A stretch of DNA of 5,726 nucleotides, from the NCBI GenBank assembly GCA_946481035.1, contig CAMLNK010000317.1:1-5726 (forward strand). The letters run 5' to 3'. The DNA comes from an uncultured Dyadobacter sp. Its GTDB lineage: Bacteria; Bacteroidota; Bacteroidia; Cytophagales; Spirosomataceae. A model generated the notes under the pieces. That model worked only from the letters and a program-made list of their open reading frames with translations, did not search any database and had not been told where the DNA came from. Below are positions 5,150 through 5,726 of the stretch, piece after piece. The position numbers and the translations under genes were made by a program. The stretch's first letter is position 1, and every line of letters begins with the position of its first letter.

Positions 5150-5152
5150 TTT
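5102..5152 (+). terminator. Possible intrinsic terminator of the rightward DinB/Cys-rich transcript
   Basis: AACATT (5102-5107) is complementary to AATGTT (5144-5149), and inside this the two CCGCGG words (5110-5115 and 5131-5136) can pair. A run of five T (5148-5152) follows. The internal loop is asymmetric, and the 9-bp pairing of 5136-5144 with 5168-5176 competes with it, so the assignment is tentative. Confidence 0.3.
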
Positions 5153-5162
5153 GTTATGACTT

Positions 5163-5197
5163 TATAATCGGCGGTCGGCCGTCGGTGGTCAGCGGTC
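5163..5197 (-). repeat. Opposed GACCGCN heptamer array, five units
   Basis: Read on the minus strand from 5197, the units are GACCGCT, GACCACC, GACGGCC, GACCGCC and GATTATA, in unbroken 7-bp register. They face the plus-strand array across a 13-bp AT-rich gap (5150-5162). GACCGCCGA (5136-5144) pairs perfectly with TCGGCGGTC (5168-5176), so a hairpin can join the two arrays. Confidence 0.85.
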
Positions 5198-5215
5198 ATC
5201 CCCCCAAACGACAAA

Positions 5216-5232
5216 AGGCCCCAGCGGGGCCT
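5216..5232 (-). terminator. Intrinsic terminator of acs
   Basis: A 7-bp GC-rich stem AGGCCCC/GGGGCCT encloses a 3-nt loop. On the minus strand it is followed by a T-rich tract (TTTTGTCGTTT) and lies 25 bp past the acs stop. On the plus strand no T-run follows, so it acts mainly leftward. Confidence 0.85.
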
Positions 5233-5257
5233 CCTGTCACACCAACGATATTTTATC

Positions 5258-5726
5258 TTACAACTTCCCCGCCTTAATCTCATCCACAACCGCAGGATCG
5301 AGCAACGTAGAGGTATCCCCCAAATTACTCACATCCCCTTCCGAAATCTTTCTCAGAATGCGGCGCATGATCTTACCTGAACGTGTTTTCGGCAAACCGG
5401 ATACGAACTGTACCTTGTCCGGCTTCGCGATGGGGCCGATGATGCGGGAAACGGTTGCAGAAATGTCTTTGCGGAACATTTCAGGATCTTCGGGCGTGTG
5501 CTCGGTGATCACGTAGGCGTAAATGCCCTGACCTTTGATGTCGTGCGGGTAACCTACTACGGCCGATTCCACTACGCCGAGGTGCATATTGATCGCGTTT
5601 TCTACCTCCGCAGTTCCGATACGGTGACCGGAAACGTTCAGCACGTCGTCTACACGACCGGTGATGCGGTAATAACCATCCTCGTCACGCAAACATCCGT
5701 CACCAGTGAAATACATGCCGGGATAG
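5258..5726 (-). CDS. acs: Acetyl-CoA synthetase, C-terminal 155 residues (cut by window edge)
   Basis: This is the end of AMP-forming acetate:CoA ligase, which activates acetate to acetyl-CoA through acetyl-AMP in the cytoplasm. The frame is open to the right window edge. In fragment numbering the motifs are [15 protein letters not shown] (5-19), [20 protein letters not shown] (21-40) with the hinge aspartate between the large and small domains, KGQGIYAYV, and [15 protein letters not shown] (112-126). Its lysine, 37 residues from the end, is the adenylation-reaction lysine that is acetylated in the Salmonella enzyme. The ending [12 protein letters not shown] is diagnostic for Acs rather than propionyl- or long-chain ligases. 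The stop (TAA, 5258-5260) is followed by a strong terminator. The promoter and N-terminal domain lie outside the window. Acs is convergent with the small Cys-rich gene. Confidence 0.97.
   Translation of the reverse strand, partial: YPGMYFTGDGCLRDEDGYYRITGRVDDVLNVSGHRIGTAEVENAINMHLGVVESAVVGYPHDIKGQGIYAYVITEHTPEDPEMFRKDISATVSRIIGPIAKPDKVQFVSGLPKTRSGKIMRRILRKISEGDVSNLGDTSTLLDPAVVDEIKAGKL

Noticed and set aside
5216..5232. Bidirectional terminator serving both convergent genes
   Set aside because: Only the minus strand has a T-rich tract after the stem; the plus strand continues with CCTGTCAC.
4978..5289. Minus-strand open frame of 103 codons with repeated GPRS peptides
   Set aside because: Its repetition is simply the 21-bp period of the heptamer array read as seven codons, and it runs over the acs terminator and acs end.

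Overview
The window reads as a chromosomal segment of a Bacteroidota bacterium, most likely a Cytophagales member of the Dyadobacter/Spirosoma type. This is inferred from moderate GC content, the general absence of strong Shine-Dalgarno sequences, a Bacteroidota-type -7 box (TATATTTG) in front of the leftward operon, and the protein flavours (short RsmI, DUF4105 membrane protein, 78-residue pterin dehydratase, YfiT-type DinB protein). No mobile element, CRISPR array, rRNA or tRNA was found. All main genes are ordinary housekeeping or accessory metabolism; the unusual material lies between the genes.

Layout. Leftward block (1-994): an OsmC/YhfA-type redox protein followed 6 bp later by thymidylate synthase (thyA), which runs off the left edge. 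A 302-bp divergent spacer (995-1296) carries a candidate leftward promoter, a palindrome-rich stretch that would form a leader of about 137 nt for osmC-thyA, and a 12-bp palindrome in front of the rightward operon. Rightward block (1297-4213): four genes joined by overlaps: pterin-4a-carbinolamine dehydratase, rsmI, a DUF4105 (Lnb_N) membrane protein and an inositol monophosphatase family phosphatase. A 183-bp repeat-rich spacer follows. Next come a DinB/YfiT-type metalloprotein (4397-4933) and a 52-residue cysteine-rich single-pass membrane protein (4951-5109) that is easily missed. The C-terminal part of acetyl-CoA synthetase (acs) enters from the right on the minus strand and ends at a clear minus-strand terminator.

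The most striking signal is a pair of intergenic repeat fields made of very short, strictly phased, degenerate units. At 5087-5149 nine heptamers of the form GACCGCN lie head to tail (super-period 21 bp) and face five heptamers in the opposite orientation at 5163-5197. At 4293-4332 four decamers of the form TGACNANANA lie head to tail and face an inverted set at 4224-4257, giving a perfect 17-bp inverted repeat; an octamer series (ATTCNNNN) follows up to the next start codon. The first field runs into the 3' end of the small cysteine-rich gene and appears to supply its last seven residues. The nearest described analogue I know is the heptameric STRR family of cyanobacteria, but the words differ and the units here are degenerate and arranged as opposed arrays.

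Functionally, the rightward operon combines pterin recycling, 16S rRNA modification, a periplasmic or membrane protein of unknown role and a sugar/inositol phosphate phosphatase. The tight packing suggests co-transcription rather than one shared pathway.
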